A stretch of 64,000 nucleotides of DNA from an uncultured Erythrobacter sp. (GTDB taxonomy: Bacteria; Pseudomonadota; Alphaproteobacteria; Sphingomonadales; Sphingomonadaceae). Below the pieces are notes generated by a model. That model did no database searches and was not told the origin of the DNA. It was given only the letters and a program-made list of their open reading frames with translations. The stretch spans positions 124,001 to 188,000 of the forward strand of contig CANMIS010000004.1 in NCBI GenBank assembly GCA_947498065.1, in the 5' to 3' direction. The position numbers were made by a program, and so were the translations under genes. Position 1 is the first letter of the stretch, and each line of letters starts with the position of its first letter. Positions 29,237 to 38,030 of this stretch are shown one piece after another.

Positions 29237-29977
29237 TTAGCCGATTTTGGCTGATGCCAAAAAGCGCTCGCGGCTCTGATTGGCCTGCTGCTGGACCTCT
29301 TCCAAAGCCTGCCTTTCGGTGGCCTCCAGCATCGCCTCAAGCAGGCGGTGGAAGTGCTCTCGCATCGCCGCCCGGGCGCCGGCTGGATCGCGATCTTTCA
29401 ACGCATCGAACACCGCTCGGTGTTCCTCGGTGCGCGATTCCGCATCGTGCACGCACACGGCCTCATAGGTCGATTTAACTGCCGGAATTTCCTCACGCAT
29501 CCGCCACAAGGACGTGATCGTGTGAACCATCGCGGCGTTATTGGAAGCCTCTGCGATGGTCAGGTGAAATTGCTCATCAGCCTCGTTCGCTTCTTCTTCG
29601 CTGCCATGGCGCATTTGCTCAATCAGTACCTCAAGCTTGGCGATACCTTCATCAGAGATATTGTGAGCAGCGAGCGCGGCGGATTCGGATTCGACGAGCA
29701 AGCGCGCCTCAGTCACCTCAAAGGCGCTGGCGTTGGGCAAAGCCTCACCCAAAGCGGGCGGATTTTCACTGACATAGACACCGGAGCCGGTCTTGATTTC
29801 CAGCTTGCCAATCGCTTGCAGCGCGATCTCAGCCTCGCGGATGGTCACCCTGCTAACACCAAGCTTTTCAGCCAGTTCGCGTTCACCAGGCAACCGGGTC
29901 CCGGGCGGGTAAGCGCCTTGGTCGATTAGCTCTGCGATTTGCTCCGCAACGGCCTGAAAAAGTCTCTTGCTGCTCAT
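29237..29977 (-). CDS. GntR-family regulator, FadR subfamily (FCD domain)
   Basis: 246 residues. N-terminal winged helix (GTRLPGERELAEKLGVSRVTIREAEIALQ, residues 26-54, with the typical GSGVYV turn) and an all-helical FCD ligand-binding domain (residues 90-225) that in this family binds uronates or other small acids. It lies between the PL6 operon and the first TonB receptor, all on one strand, so it is the obvious candidate regulator of alginate use. A copy of the shared ATTGGTAT element overlaps its probable -10, suggesting self-control. Confidence 0.9.
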   Translation of the reverse strand: MSSKRLFQAVAEQIAELIDQGAYPPGTRLPGERELAEKLGVSRVTIREAEIALQAIGKLEIKTGSGVYVSENPPALGEALPNASAFEVTEARLLVESESAALAAHNISDEGIAKLEVLIEQMRHGSEEEANEADEQFHLTIAEASNNAAMVHTITSLWRMREEIPAVKSTYEAVCVHDAESRTEEHRAVFDALKDRDPAGARAAMREHFHRLLEAMLEATERQALEEVQQQANQSRERFLASAKIG

Positions 29978-30010
29978 TGGTGCTGGTTACTCCGCGATGG
30001 ACGGGACAGT

Positions 30011-30023
30011 TCTATACCAATTT
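30011..30023 (-). promoter_or_regulatory. ATTGGTAT element overlapping the probable gntR -10 box
   Basis: On the minus strand AAATTGGTATAGA includes the TATAGA -10-like box (30016-30011) inside the same AATTGGTAT element found upstream of the alginate promoters. No good -35 lies at normal distance. Unlike the three structural promoters, here the element would sit on the core promoter, fitting repression. Confidence 0.5.
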
Positions 30024-30059
30024 CCCTAGTCGATTTGCCTTCCTAATTCCAGTTAGGTC

Positions 30060-30098
30060 GCTGGCCGCCAATTATTGCTCCAATTATCGGCGGCCAGC
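30060..30098. terminator. Hairpin after the first TonB receptor gene
   Basis: GCTGGCCGCC (30060-30069) pairs with GGCGGCCAGC (30089-30098), a ten-pair GC-rich stem with an AT-rich loop, five bases beyond the receptor stop codon. There is no T run, so it may protect or end the receptor transcript before the gntR promoter. Confidence 0.5.
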
Positions 30099-30103
30099 CA
30101 AGC

Positions 30104-33100
30104 TTAGAATTTGAAACGAACGCCCGCAAAATAGCGCGGTCCGTAAACCTGGATCGCCCCAAAATCATCCGGCGCTCCGCGGAAATTGGTACGCGGTTCG
30201 TTGAACAGGTTGATGCCTTCCAGAGTGAACTTCACATTGTTGTTGAGCTCATAGGAAATCCGAGCTTCAAACACGCTGACATCGTCAACCGTCCGGATCC
30301 GGCCCGGCGTCGAGATGAACTGCTGGAAATAGCTGCTGCGATATTTGTAGACGCCCTGAAGGTCGAACGGGCCGATTTCGTAATAGGCCTGAGCCGCAAG
30401 CACGTGCTTGGAAAAACCAAACAGATTGGTCGGCGGGATCAGGCCATTGCTGGTCGTGCTCGTGCCATCCGCATTCACCGTAGTGATCGCGCCCAGTGCA
30501 TCGTCCTCAAACTCAAAGTTTGAATCGGCGTAGTTGTAGCTGATCTTGAAACCGAGCCCATCGAGCGGTGCCGGCAGATAGCTGAAGCGGTGGGCCGCAG
30601 TAACCTCAATACCGTAGATCGTGCTGGTTTCGTCAGTCGTGTTGACCGATGTCACTGGCAGGGCAATGTTCTGGCCTTCGATATTGAAGGTTTCCAAGAC
30701 GCTGACCGTTTCAAACCCGCCATTGAAGCTCTTGTAGTAAGCATTGAAGGCGAGGATCGTATCGTCATTCGGATACCATTCGAGGCCCGCATCGACATTC
30801 CATGACAGCAGCGGGTCCGTCGCCGGGTTGCCCGTCGCGTTCACGCTGTCCACACCGCCGGTGATAGCCTGCTGCGCAGAGGTGAACTCGTCATTGTTGG
30901 TGTTGAACGTCCGGCCATTGCCGAGATCCGATGGATCGGGGCGTGACAGCGCGCGGTAGACCGCAAACCGGCCGAGCAGGTCAGGCTGAAATTCTGCAAC
31001 GAGGTTCAGGCTTGGCAGAAACTCGGTGTACGAAGCCTCCGACAAGTTGCTGACCAGCGTTGATGTGTCCTGGACCAATTGGAACTCATCGGCCGAGTCC
31101 GGATCAGTCGGGTCAGCGGGCGTAAACTCAACCGACAGATCTGAGCGGAAACCGCGCGTGGCGATATCAGTCCCAACCACCCGCAGGCCCAGGTTACCGC
31201 GAACAGGAGTGTCACCCCATTCACTGTCGAAATTGGCCTGAGCATAGGCGGCCCAACTGCGCTCGGTCACATCGGTGTTATCGATGGAGTCGAAATCACC
31301 AGTTGGGAAAATGACGTTCCCGTCGCTGTCGAACTCCAAGCCCGATGGATCTTCACGCTCGAGTACCCGCGCGATGCAGCGCGCGTCGAAAGTGGCGAAT
31401 GTGTTTGATGTGCCGATCACATTGCCCGCCAGATCAACATTGGTGATCAACGGGTTGCCGCCAGAGATCGACGAGAGAAAGCCAGTTTCCGGGAAGGCCG
31501 TGCGGCATTCCTGGTTGGCAATAAACAATGCGCCAGAGCCATCGGTGTCATTGTAGGTGTTCTCAAATCGGCTGTTGCCGTTTTGAGCGCCTGGCACGTC
31601 GCGGTAGATGAGCTCTTGATAGCGCAAACCCGCTTCAATCGAGCTGAAGAAGCCGTCCATTTCATATTCGACATCTCCGCGCATCGCCCAGACGCTGTTA
31701 AAGCGGTCCTGCTCCAGATCGGCGCGCAGGCGGGGATCGTTGGCAAACAATGTGTAGTCGGTGACGTCGAAGTTCTGAGTAAAGAAGTTCAGACCCTGCG
31801 AGCCGTTCTGACGGATCAAAACAGCGGTTTCAACGCGGTCATCCGTCCCGTTTGTCCGGCCAGCATTCGGCGTCTGATCGCTTTCAAACGCCTCTGGGAA
31901 GAACGGATTGCCGTCGGCATCGGTGTTGCCAAAAATGCTCTCGCCATCCTCGGTGCGGAAGCGGATTTGCACCGCCTCTTCAACGCGGCGTGTTTGCGAA
32001 TAAGAGCCATCAAGCGAGAAGCGCAGACGGTCGGTTGCCTGCACGTCGATCGACAGACCGCCGCCGTAATACTCCTCGTCGCGCTCGAGATATTCGCTGA
32101 CCGCTTCGATGCGCTGCTCGTTCGTGAACTGGCGCAGAGCCCCGCTTTCGGTGACGATCAGATCGAAGTCGAGGCGGTTGGGATCGCCCGGGCCGTCAAT
32201 TCGGCGGCCTTCAGCAAAGTTCAAATCGCTGCGCTGCTCGCGGAAAAGGCGGGTGGAATATTGGAAGTCGGCGTTGATATCGACATTCGGGCTTGGCTTG
32301 TACTGGATCGCGCCAAAGAAGGAATCGCGCGTGTCATCCGTGATGTTTGAACGCAGCGCATAGCTGTTGCGGGCGATCAGGAACGGCAGGTTGACGCTGC
32401 CATCGCGCAGACCAGCGATTGTGCTGCCACTGGTGTCGCAATTGCCATCATCAAACACACCATCGCTGGTCGTGCTTGGATCAATCACACAGGCACGGAT
32501 GGTGTTTGAGACATTGGCCTCTTGCTCAGGATTGGTCGTATCATTGCGCGAGAACCCAAGCGAAATGCCAAGTTCGCCGTCGCCTAGCTGATACTGATCA
32601 ACATAGCTCAGCGTGCCGCGATAGCCGAACTTTTGGAAGCGCTGGTCCGCATCAATATCCAGATTGTCCGGGTTGATGTTGAGCTTGAAATCGCCCTGAA
32701 TGCGCTGTTTGCCGTAATCGAGCGGCTTGATCGTTTCGAGCACGATCTGCCCGGCAACACCGCCTTCGATGTAGCTGGCGGCCTGCGTCTTATAGATGCC
32801 GACCTTGCTGAACAATTCCGATGGGAACTGGCTGAAGTTTACTGAGCGATCGCCGCTACCATTGGTGGCAACGCGGCCGTTGATAACGGTAGAGCTTAGG
32901 AAAGGACCAAGACCCCGGATCGAGATTTCAGTCGCGCCGCCTTGCTCGCGGTGAGAGCCAGCACCGGTCAGCGTTTCAAGCGCCTCACCGATGGACAGCG
33001 CGGGAATATCACCAATTTCATCCGCTGAGAGCGCATCGAACACCTCGATGGAATTGCGCTTTTCTTCGATCGAACCCTGGATGGTCGCCCGGATGCCAGA

Positions 33101-33256
33101 GACGATAATCTCGCCCTCACCCTCTTCGACGCTTTCAGGCTCTTCTGCGTCCTGAGCGATTGCCGGAACCGAAGCCAAAGCCGTGCCCGCAAGCAATGCC
33201 GCAATTGAAAATGAAATACGCAGTGATCCGCGTGAGCTGTTCTCACGAAATGCCAT
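30104..33256 (-). CDS. TonB-dependent receptor, probable alginate oligosaccharide importer (first copy)
   Basis: 1050 residues from ATG 33256, preceded by GGGAGGGG. Signal peptide ends near VPAIAQDA; a TonB-box-like EIIVSGI follows, then the plug domain (IRGLGPFLSSTVINGR) and a large 22-strand barrel ending in RYFAGVRFKF. Size and N-terminal pattern fit the Xanthomonas/Caulobacter-type receptors used for carbohydrates. Shares promoter architecture with the second receptor and the PL6 operon, so the likely cargo is alginate oligomers. An in-frame extension to 33316 has no signal peptide and covers the promoter. Confidence 0.88.
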   Translation of the reverse strand: MAFRENSSRGSLRISFSIAALLAGTALASVPAIAQDAEEPESVEEGEGEIIVSGIRATIQGSIEEKRNSIEVFDALSADEIGDIPALSIGEALETLTGAGSHREQGGATEISIRGLGPFLSSTVINGRVATNGSGDRSVNFSQFPSELFSKVGIYKTQAASYIEGGVAGQIVLETIKPLDYGKQRIQGDFKLNINPDNLDIDADQRFQKFGYRGTLSYVDQYQLGDGELGISLGFSRNDTTNPEQEANVSNTIRACVIDPSTTSDGVFDDGNCDTSGSTIAGLRDGSVNLPFLIARNSYALRSNITDDTRDSFFGAIQYKPSPNVDINADFQYSTRLFREQRSDLNFAEGRRIDGPGDPNRLDFDLIVTESGALRQFTNEQRIEAVSEYLERDEEYYGGGLSIDVQATDRLRFSLDGSYSQTRRVEEAVQIRFRTEDGESIFGNTDADGNPFFPEAFESDQTPNAGRTNGTDDRVETAVLIRQNGSQGLNFFTQNFDVTDYTLFANDPRLRADLEQDRFNSVWAMRGDVEYEMDGFFSSIEAGLRYQELIYRDVPGAQNGNSRFENTYNDTDGSGALFIANQECRTAFPETGFLSSISGGNPLITNVDLAGNVIGTSNTFATFDARCIARVLEREDPSGLEFDSDGNVIFPTGDFDSIDNTDVTERSWAAYAQANFDSEWGDTPVRGNLGLRVVGTDIATRGFRSDLSVEFTPADPTDPDSADEFQLVQDTSTLVSNLSEASYTEFLPSLNLVAEFQPDLLGRFAVYRALSRPDPSDLGNGRTFNTNNDEFTSAQQAITGGVDSVNATGNPATDPLLSWNVDAGLEWYPNDDTILAFNAYYKSFNGGFETVSVLETFNIEGQNIALPVTSVNTTDETSTIYGIEVTAAHRFSYLPAPLDGLGFKISYNYADSNFEFEDDALGAITTVNADGTSTTSNGLIPPTNLFGFSKHVLAAQAYYEIGPFDLQGVYKYRSSYFQQFISTPGRIRTVDDVSVFEARISYELNNNVKFTLEGINLFNEPRTNFRGAPDDFGAIQVYGPRYFAGVRFKF

Positions 33257-33288
33257 GATACCCCTCCCAAGGTGGTCTGTCTGAGGCG

Positions 33289-33360
33289 AGGGTAGAGGGC
33301 AGGACCGCGATGTCAACCGTTAGATCAGACCATTTTATTGATTTCTGTCATACCAATTTG
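33289..33360 (-). promoter_or_regulatory. Promoter and upstream element of the first TonB receptor
   Basis: Minus-strand TTGACA (33316-33311) and TACCCT (33294-33289), spacer 16. Upstream is the 20-base block ATTTCTGTCATACCAATTTG (forward map, 33341-33360), identical to one before the second receptor. GGTAT begins 38 bases before TTGACA. Confidence 0.75.
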
Positions 33361-33392
33361 CTGCGTTGTCTGCAGGTCACATAATACAAATC

Positions 33393-33517
33393 AGGCGCCA
33401 CCGGGGAGACGGTGACGCCTGTTGTGCCTAGACCGCCCGCTTACGGGCGATCTGCAAGAGACTTCCTTGGCTAGATCCAGATGCCAATCAGGAATAGCAT
33501 CTGCGATCCGGCCAAGG
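33393..33517. terminator. Three successive hairpins downstream of the second TonB receptor
   Basis: Between the second receptor's stop (33539) and the first receptor's promoter lie three inverted repeats. 33465-33517 has CCTTGGC, GATC and CAGATGC arms pairing with GCATCTG, GATC and GCCAAGG. 33434-33449 is CGCCCG-CTTA-CGGGCG. 33393-33420 has AGGCG-CACC pairing with GGTG-CGCCT, followed on the minus strand by GATTTGTATTAT. The last is the best terminator candidate; the first could stabilise the receptor mRNA. Confidence 0.55.
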
Positions 33518-33538
33518 GAGCTATGGTAAGCCTCGCTG

Positions 33539-36500
33539 TTACAGCTTCAGCGTCGCGCCAAATGTGATCCGGCGATCTGGCAGACCCTGGAAGCACAGCA
33601 GCGCACCTTCGTTCACGCAGCGCTGCTCAATTTTCGACTTCGTCAGGTTCACACCTTCGACCCCGATGTTGAGATAATCGGTCACATCATAGGTGATGCT
33701 GGCGTTGAGCTGCCCCCGCGCCTCCGTCACAGTCGGGAAACCGAGCGTCGAGTTGAGCGACGCGCCGCCGGCTGTATCCAGCGTACGGAAGGCGTCGCGC
33801 CATGTGTAACGCGCACGGGCCGAGATGCCGTATTTCTCGTAATAAAGCGTTGCGTTGTAAGCATGCTCCGAGAAGTCGAGCAGACCCTGAACCGCAGTGA
33901 CCGGCACGGCGATGTTTGGATTGATCGCTTGAAAGATATCTTCGCCGCGGCCCGAGTTTTCGTTGGTCGCCTCACCGCCACCAAAGTCTTGGTAGGTGTA
34001 GTTGGCAAGGATGCCGAAGCCTGAGGCAAAGCCCAATGTGTCCTCAAATTGCGAAAGGTCATATTGGAACGCGATCTCGACGCCGGTTTGCGTGGTGTTC
34101 GCCGTATCGTTGATGATCGTTTGCAGCGGCACGCACAGGCCGTTGCCAGGCACAGGCGACAGAACATTGCGATCCGGAACCGGGTTGAAGATACCGCCTC
34201 CTTCACATGGGTCGGTGATATCGCGGAAGCCATTGGCGTCCTCAACTGCATCTTCCACTTGGGTCACGAACAGGTTCGTGCGGTCCTTGTGGAAGAAGCC
34301 AATGCTGATCAGCGATGATGGCGCAAAGTACCATGAGAGCGAGGCATCGAACGATTGCACCGTTTCTGGCGCAAGGTTCGGATTGCCCAATGCCACAGCG
34401 TTGTTTGGTCCGGTTGGGAACGACACCGACAGCGAGAGGTCGTTAAAGTCAGGACGGTTGATGTCCTCGGTGTAGCTGGCGCGGAACACCAGATCATCGG
34501 TGAGGTCTGCGATCACGTTCACACGTGGCAAAATCTCATTGTAATTGCCCGAAGACGTAACCGGCGAAGCAATTCCACCCGCAACCGCATTACCGAAGGA
34601 GTCGATCTGGGTATCGACCCAACGAAGGCCAACATTGCCGCGTACCACGCCGAATTCGAAATTGGCCTGAGCATAGAAGGCATGCGTTTGCTCTTCGATA
34701 CGGAACGACGCGGCAAGGTTACCGGAGGCAGTTGGATCCAAATCCCTTAGCAAACGTCCGCCATTGGCGATTGCCGCTTGCCCGCCTGGTGTTGCATCCA
34801 GTGCGGCTTGCAGCTGGGCAAACACCGCTTCCCGATCAGAGAACGAGCGGTTTGGATCGACAACGACAAAGTTGCGGAACGCCAGCTCTCGGCCGTCAAA
34901 CGCGCCAAAATTGCTTGGCCCTGGAACAATCAGATCGGCAAAAGTCGAGCCGCTTGGGCTGTTAGCGATTGCGCCGGTACCAAAGGTTGAGCGCAGCTGA
35001 TCAAACTGAGTTGAACTGTCATTGTAACGATAGCCCGCATCCACCGATGTGATCACGCCAAGGATATCTTCCAGATCAAGCGTAGTGTCGATGCGGAAGG
35101 CATCTTCTTTGTTTTGCGTGCGATTGTTGCTGTTCGTGACCGCGTCTAGCACCGTGTTGGCCGGGTCGAGCAATTGCTCAACGGTCGGCGCAAATGGCGA
35201 GGCAAAATCAATCCCGAATGTCAGCGCGCCATTACGCAAATCGTAGATGAACGGAACGCTGTTATCATTGCTGCTGCCGTCGAGCGGGGTCAGCGGATTG
35301 GGGTTGATGAAGTTAAGCGTGGTACTCAGGTTCGGGTTCGACGAATCCGAGGTAGAGCGCGACAGCTCAACCCGCGTGCTGAGACGGCCGGTTTCGAACT
35401 CAGTACCAAAGCGATAAAGCTCGCTCTTGGTTACGCGCGCGCCAGTGTCGCTTGAAAAGCGCAGGTTTGGATCGTCATCATCGCGGGCCAGGTTTGGCTG
35501 GATTGTGCCAAACAAAGCAGCCTCGATGCTACCGAGAGCAACCCCATCAAGCGAACCAAAGTTGACCGTCTCAAAACCATCAGGAACGTTTACGGTATCG
35601 ACCGCACTCACGCCGGAGGCCTGAATGCGCGAGCTGTCCTGGCGCCGCTCTTGATCATTGTAGATCGTGTCGAAGAAGAACATCAGATTGTCGCTCGGAG
35701 CCCATTCGAGCGAGCCCGCGAAGTTGATCGTCTCAAACTCAAAATTCTCGCGCTCCTGATTGAGGAACTGAATGTTGAGGAATGGGAAATCCGGGCCCGG
35801 CGCACCCGCTGCGGTTACCGCTTGGCCTGCATTGATCAGGTTATCGCGGTCAACGCGCGGACGGAAAGAGGTCGCCTCTTGCTCCGAGTAACTCGCGCTC
35901 AGAACGATACCGATCTCGCCAGCGCCGGTATCCCAAACATTGCCGAAGCTACCCGAAAGGCGCGGCGTAATGCTGTCCGACAGCTCACTGTATTCGCCCT
36001 GCGCGCGGAAGCTCAAAATACGGTCAGAAATGTCGAGCGGACGAATGGTGCGCAGATTGACGGTACCGCCAACAGACCCCTCGATCGTGTCTGCAGTTGG
36101 CGCCTTGATCACCTCAACCGAGGCGATGATCGCCGGGTTGATATCTTCAAAGCTGATGCCGCCGCGGCCCGTGCCCGCCGCAACGGTCTTGACCCCGTTG
36201 ATCAGAACCTGGTTGTCGTTCGTACCGCGAATTTGAACACCGGTACCGACACCAGCGGTCCGAGTGATCTGAACACCGGTGACGTTCTCAAGAACCTCAG
36301 CAAGGTTTTGGTCAGGCAGCTTACCAATGTCTTCCGCCTGAATCACCTCAACCAGACTGTCCGCATTGCGCTTTTCATTGAGCGCGCTTTGCAGCGAGCT
36401 GCGAATGCCGGTGACGATAATTGTATTTTCTTCTTCAGCAGATTCGGGCGCCGCCGAATCTTGTGCCAACGCAGCGCTCGGCGCGAAGGCCATGATCGCC

Positions 36501-36574
36501 GAACCAGCCATCAACCCTGCAAAAAGCCGCGATTTTTTTGAAGACTGCACCTCAGCGGTAAGCCGATAACCCAT
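33539..36574 (-). CDS. TonB-dependent receptor, probable alginate oligosaccharide importer (second copy)
   Basis: 1011 residues. Signal peptide ends near AALAQDS; TonB-box-like NTIIVTGIRSSLQSAL, plug motifs LPDQNLAEVLENVTGVQI and GVQIRGTNDNQVLINGV, and a C-terminal barrel strand RRITFGATLKL. This is the typical TonB receptor form of Caulobacter/Xanthomonas for plant and algal glycans. It is distinct in sequence from the first receptor, so the pair probably differs in ligand size or type. Ribosome site GGGAGAGAG lies just before ATG 36574. Confidence 0.9.
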   Translation of the reverse strand: MGYRLTAEVQSSKKSRLFAGLMAGSAIMAFAPSAALAQDSAAPESAEEENTIIVTGIRSSLQSALNEKRNADSLVEVIQAEDIGKLPDQNLAEVLENVTGVQITRTAGVGTGVQIRGTNDNQVLINGVKTVAAGTGRGGISFEDINPAIIASVEVIKAPTADTIEGSVGGTVNLRTIRPLDISDRILSFRAQGEYSELSDSITPRLSGSFGNVWDTGAGEIGIVLSASYSEQEATSFRPRVDRDNLINAGQAVTAAGAPGPDFPFLNIQFLNQERENFEFETINFAGSLEWAPSDNLMFFFDTIYNDQERRQDSSRIQASGVSAVDTVNVPDGFETVNFGSLDGVALGSIEAALFGTIQPNLARDDDDPNLRFSSDTGARVTKSELYRFGTEFETGRLSTRVELSRSTSDSSNPNLSTTLNFINPNPLTPLDGSSNDNSVPFIYDLRNGALTFGIDFASPFAPTVEQLLDPANTVLDAVTNSNNRTQNKEDAFRIDTTLDLEDILGVITSVDAGYRYNDSSTQFDQLRSTFGTGAIANSPSGSTFADLIVPGPSNFGAFDGRELAFRNFVVVDPNRSFSDREAVFAQLQAALDATPGGQAAIANGGRLLRDLDPTASGNLAASFRIEEQTHAFYAQANFEFGVVRGNVGLRWVDTQIDSFGNAVAGGIASPVTSSGNYNEILPRVNVIADLTDDLVFRASYTEDINRPDFNDLSLSVSFPTGPNNAVALGNPNLAPETVQSFDASLSWYFAPSSLISIGFFHKDRTNLFVTQVEDAVEDANGFRDITDPCEGGGIFNPVPDRNVLSPVPGNGLCVPLQTIINDTANTTQTGVEIAFQYDLSQFEDTLGFASGFGILANYTYQDFGGGEATNENSGRGEDIFQAINPNIAVPVTAVQGLLDFSEHAYNATLYYEKYGISARARYTWRDAFRTLDTAGGASLNSTLGFPTVTEARGQLNASITYDVTDYLNIGVEGVNLTKSKIEQRCVNEGALLCFQGLPDRRITFGATLKL

Positions 36575-36611
36575 AACTCTCTCCCGTGAACTCTTTTGGT
36601 TATTGGGGGCC

Positions 36612-36686
36612 GTTGTATATTGGCATGATCCGATGTCAACCTATTGGACAAGCCTGTTGATCAATTTCTGTCATACCAATTTGGTA
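36612..36686 (-). promoter_or_regulatory. Promoter and upstream element of the second TonB receptor
   Basis: Minus-strand TTGACA (36639-36634) with TACAAC 16 bases further (36617-36612). Upstream is the palindrome TACCAA-T-TTGGTA (36674-36686) within the same 20-base block (36664-36683) found before the first receptor. GGTAT begins 38 bases before TTGACA. The rest of the stretch to the tRNA (36687-36867) shows no convincing gene. Confidence 0.75.
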
Positions 36687-36867
36687 AGGCGACTTATCAC
36701 TACGTCTTGCCCCGCAGCATGCAAGGCTGGGCAATGAGCATGGTCTTCAATCGGCTCGCGAGGCAATTTCGGAGAATTGACACAGAACTCATGCGCCTCC
36801 ACCAGACGCCGCGAACGGAAGTGCCGCTTCTTAACGAGCGCCTAGAAGTACGATGAAACTGAAGTGG

Positions 36868-36943
36868 TGGTGCCGCTTAGAGGACTCGAACCTCTGACCC
36901 CATCATTACGAATGATGTGCTCTACCACCTGAGCTAAAGCGGC
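36868..36943 (-). tRNA. tRNA-Thr (anticodon CGT)
   Basis: 76 bases on the minus strand, starting GCCGCTTTAGCTCAG and ending AAGCGGCACCA with encoded CCA. Acceptor arms GCCGCTT/AAGCGGC pair, the anticodon stem is CATCA/TGATG with loop TTCGTAA, and the T arm has GGTTCGAGTCC. Reads ACG codons. Confidence 0.95.
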
Positions 36944-36997
36944 GCCGGTGGGTGATAGTGGTGAACCACCCAAATATGCATCTTCCCAACAGAAAGA

Positions 36998-37072
36998 TGG
37001 AGGCCCGAGCCGGAATCGAACCGGCGTACACGGATTTGCAATCCGCTGCGTCACCACTCCGCCATCGGGCCA
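36998..37072 (-). tRNA. tRNA-Cys (anticodon GCA)
   Basis: 75 bases on the minus strand, starting TGGCCCGATGGCGGAG and ending CTCGGGCCTCCA with encoded CCA. Anticodon loop TTGCAAA gives GCA. T arm GGTTCGATTCC. It lies 54 bases upstream of tRNA-Thr on the same strand. Confidence 0.95.
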
Positions 37073-37211
37073 ACCCCTTTGGTCTTACGACCTGCGGAGC
37101 GCGCGCACTAGCGATTCGTGGCGGCAAAGGCAATGCACCTTGTGCCTCTATCGCGAAGGCAGCGACTTTCCGTAAGGGCAATCTGGACGCAGGCGCTTTC
37201 GCGCGGCAGAG

Positions 37212-38000
37212 ATGAGCGCCATGACTATTGCGAGCCTTCTTGAACCGATCACCGGCAAGCCCGGCCCCGCCCGCCTGGAACATGCCAGCGACTGGATGCA
37301 GGGGCGCACCCTATATGGCGGCGCATCGGCGCTGGTCGGATACACGATGGCGGTGCGCGCTTTTCCCGATCTGCCACCGCTGAGGGCCGCGCAAATCGGC
37401 TTTGTGGCGCCGATCGGTGAAGAGGTGGAGCTTAAGGCTGAAATCATCCGCGAGGGGCGCAATGTCACTCAGGTGCGCAGCGAAATCCTGAGCGGCGGAA
37501 AGGTGGCGCTCACCGGATTCTGGCTGTTCGGCACCAGCCGCGATCCCAATGCGCAGCGCCCCTCTAGTCCGCCAGACAATTGGCCCGGCGCACCAGAGGA
37601 AGCCGCACAGGCAATGGCCGGGCAGGCACCGGCCTTCATCCAAAACAATTTCGATGTCCGCTTTGGCCAGGCCAAAGGCAAGGATCACGGCGCGACCGTG
37701 CGCCGGTGGGCCCGGCTGACCGAAGACCATAGCCTCGATACGGTCAGCCAATTGGTGCTGATGGGGGATGTGATGCCGCCGGGTGCGATGCGGATTATGC
37801 AGCGCATGGGGCCGATCAGTTCGATCAACTGGTCGTTCAATGTGCTGGAGCCAGAGGCGAACAATCCTGATGGCTGGTATCTGGCCGAAAACGCCAGTCA
37901 GCACGCCGACAATGGCTATTCCTCAGAGCGCTTGCGGATGTGGAACAGTGAAGGCCGGCAGATGCTCGACGGGCTGCAATGTGTCGCCGTGTTTGGCTAG
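37212..38000 (+). CDS. Acyl-CoA thioesterase family protein (double hotdog fold)
   Basis: 262 residues resembling the TesB-like/4HBT_3 thioesterase family. The N-terminal hotdog includes the GRTLYGGASALVGY helix region, and the C-terminal hotdog includes SIDTVSQ-like LTEDHSLDTVSQLVLMGD and the SINWSFNVLEP strand. It would hydrolyse acyl-CoA esters in the cytoplasm. A second ATG at 37221 is equally possible. It points toward the crotonase gene, which may be functionally related (acyl-CoA metabolism). Confidence 0.75.
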   Translation: MSAMTIASLLEPITGKPGPARLEHASDWMQGRTLYGGASALVGYTMAVRAFPDLPPLRAAQIGFVAPIGEEVELKAEIIREGRNVTQVRSEILSGGKVALTGFWLFGTSRDPNAQRPSSPPDNWPGAPEEAAQAMAGQAPAFIQNNFDVRFGQAKGKDHGATVRRWARLTEDHSLDTVSQLVLMGDVMPPGAMRIMQRMGPISSINWSFNVLEPEANNPDGWYLAENASQHADNGYSSERLRMWNSEGRQMLDGLQCVAVFG

Positions 38001-38030
38001 CGAAGCAGGCGAATTAAGCCGCCGCCAAAT

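Noticed and set aside
36644-36856. 70-codon plus-strand frame before the tRNA genes
   Set aside because: It begins within the receptor promoter and operator block and has no ribosome site or known motif.
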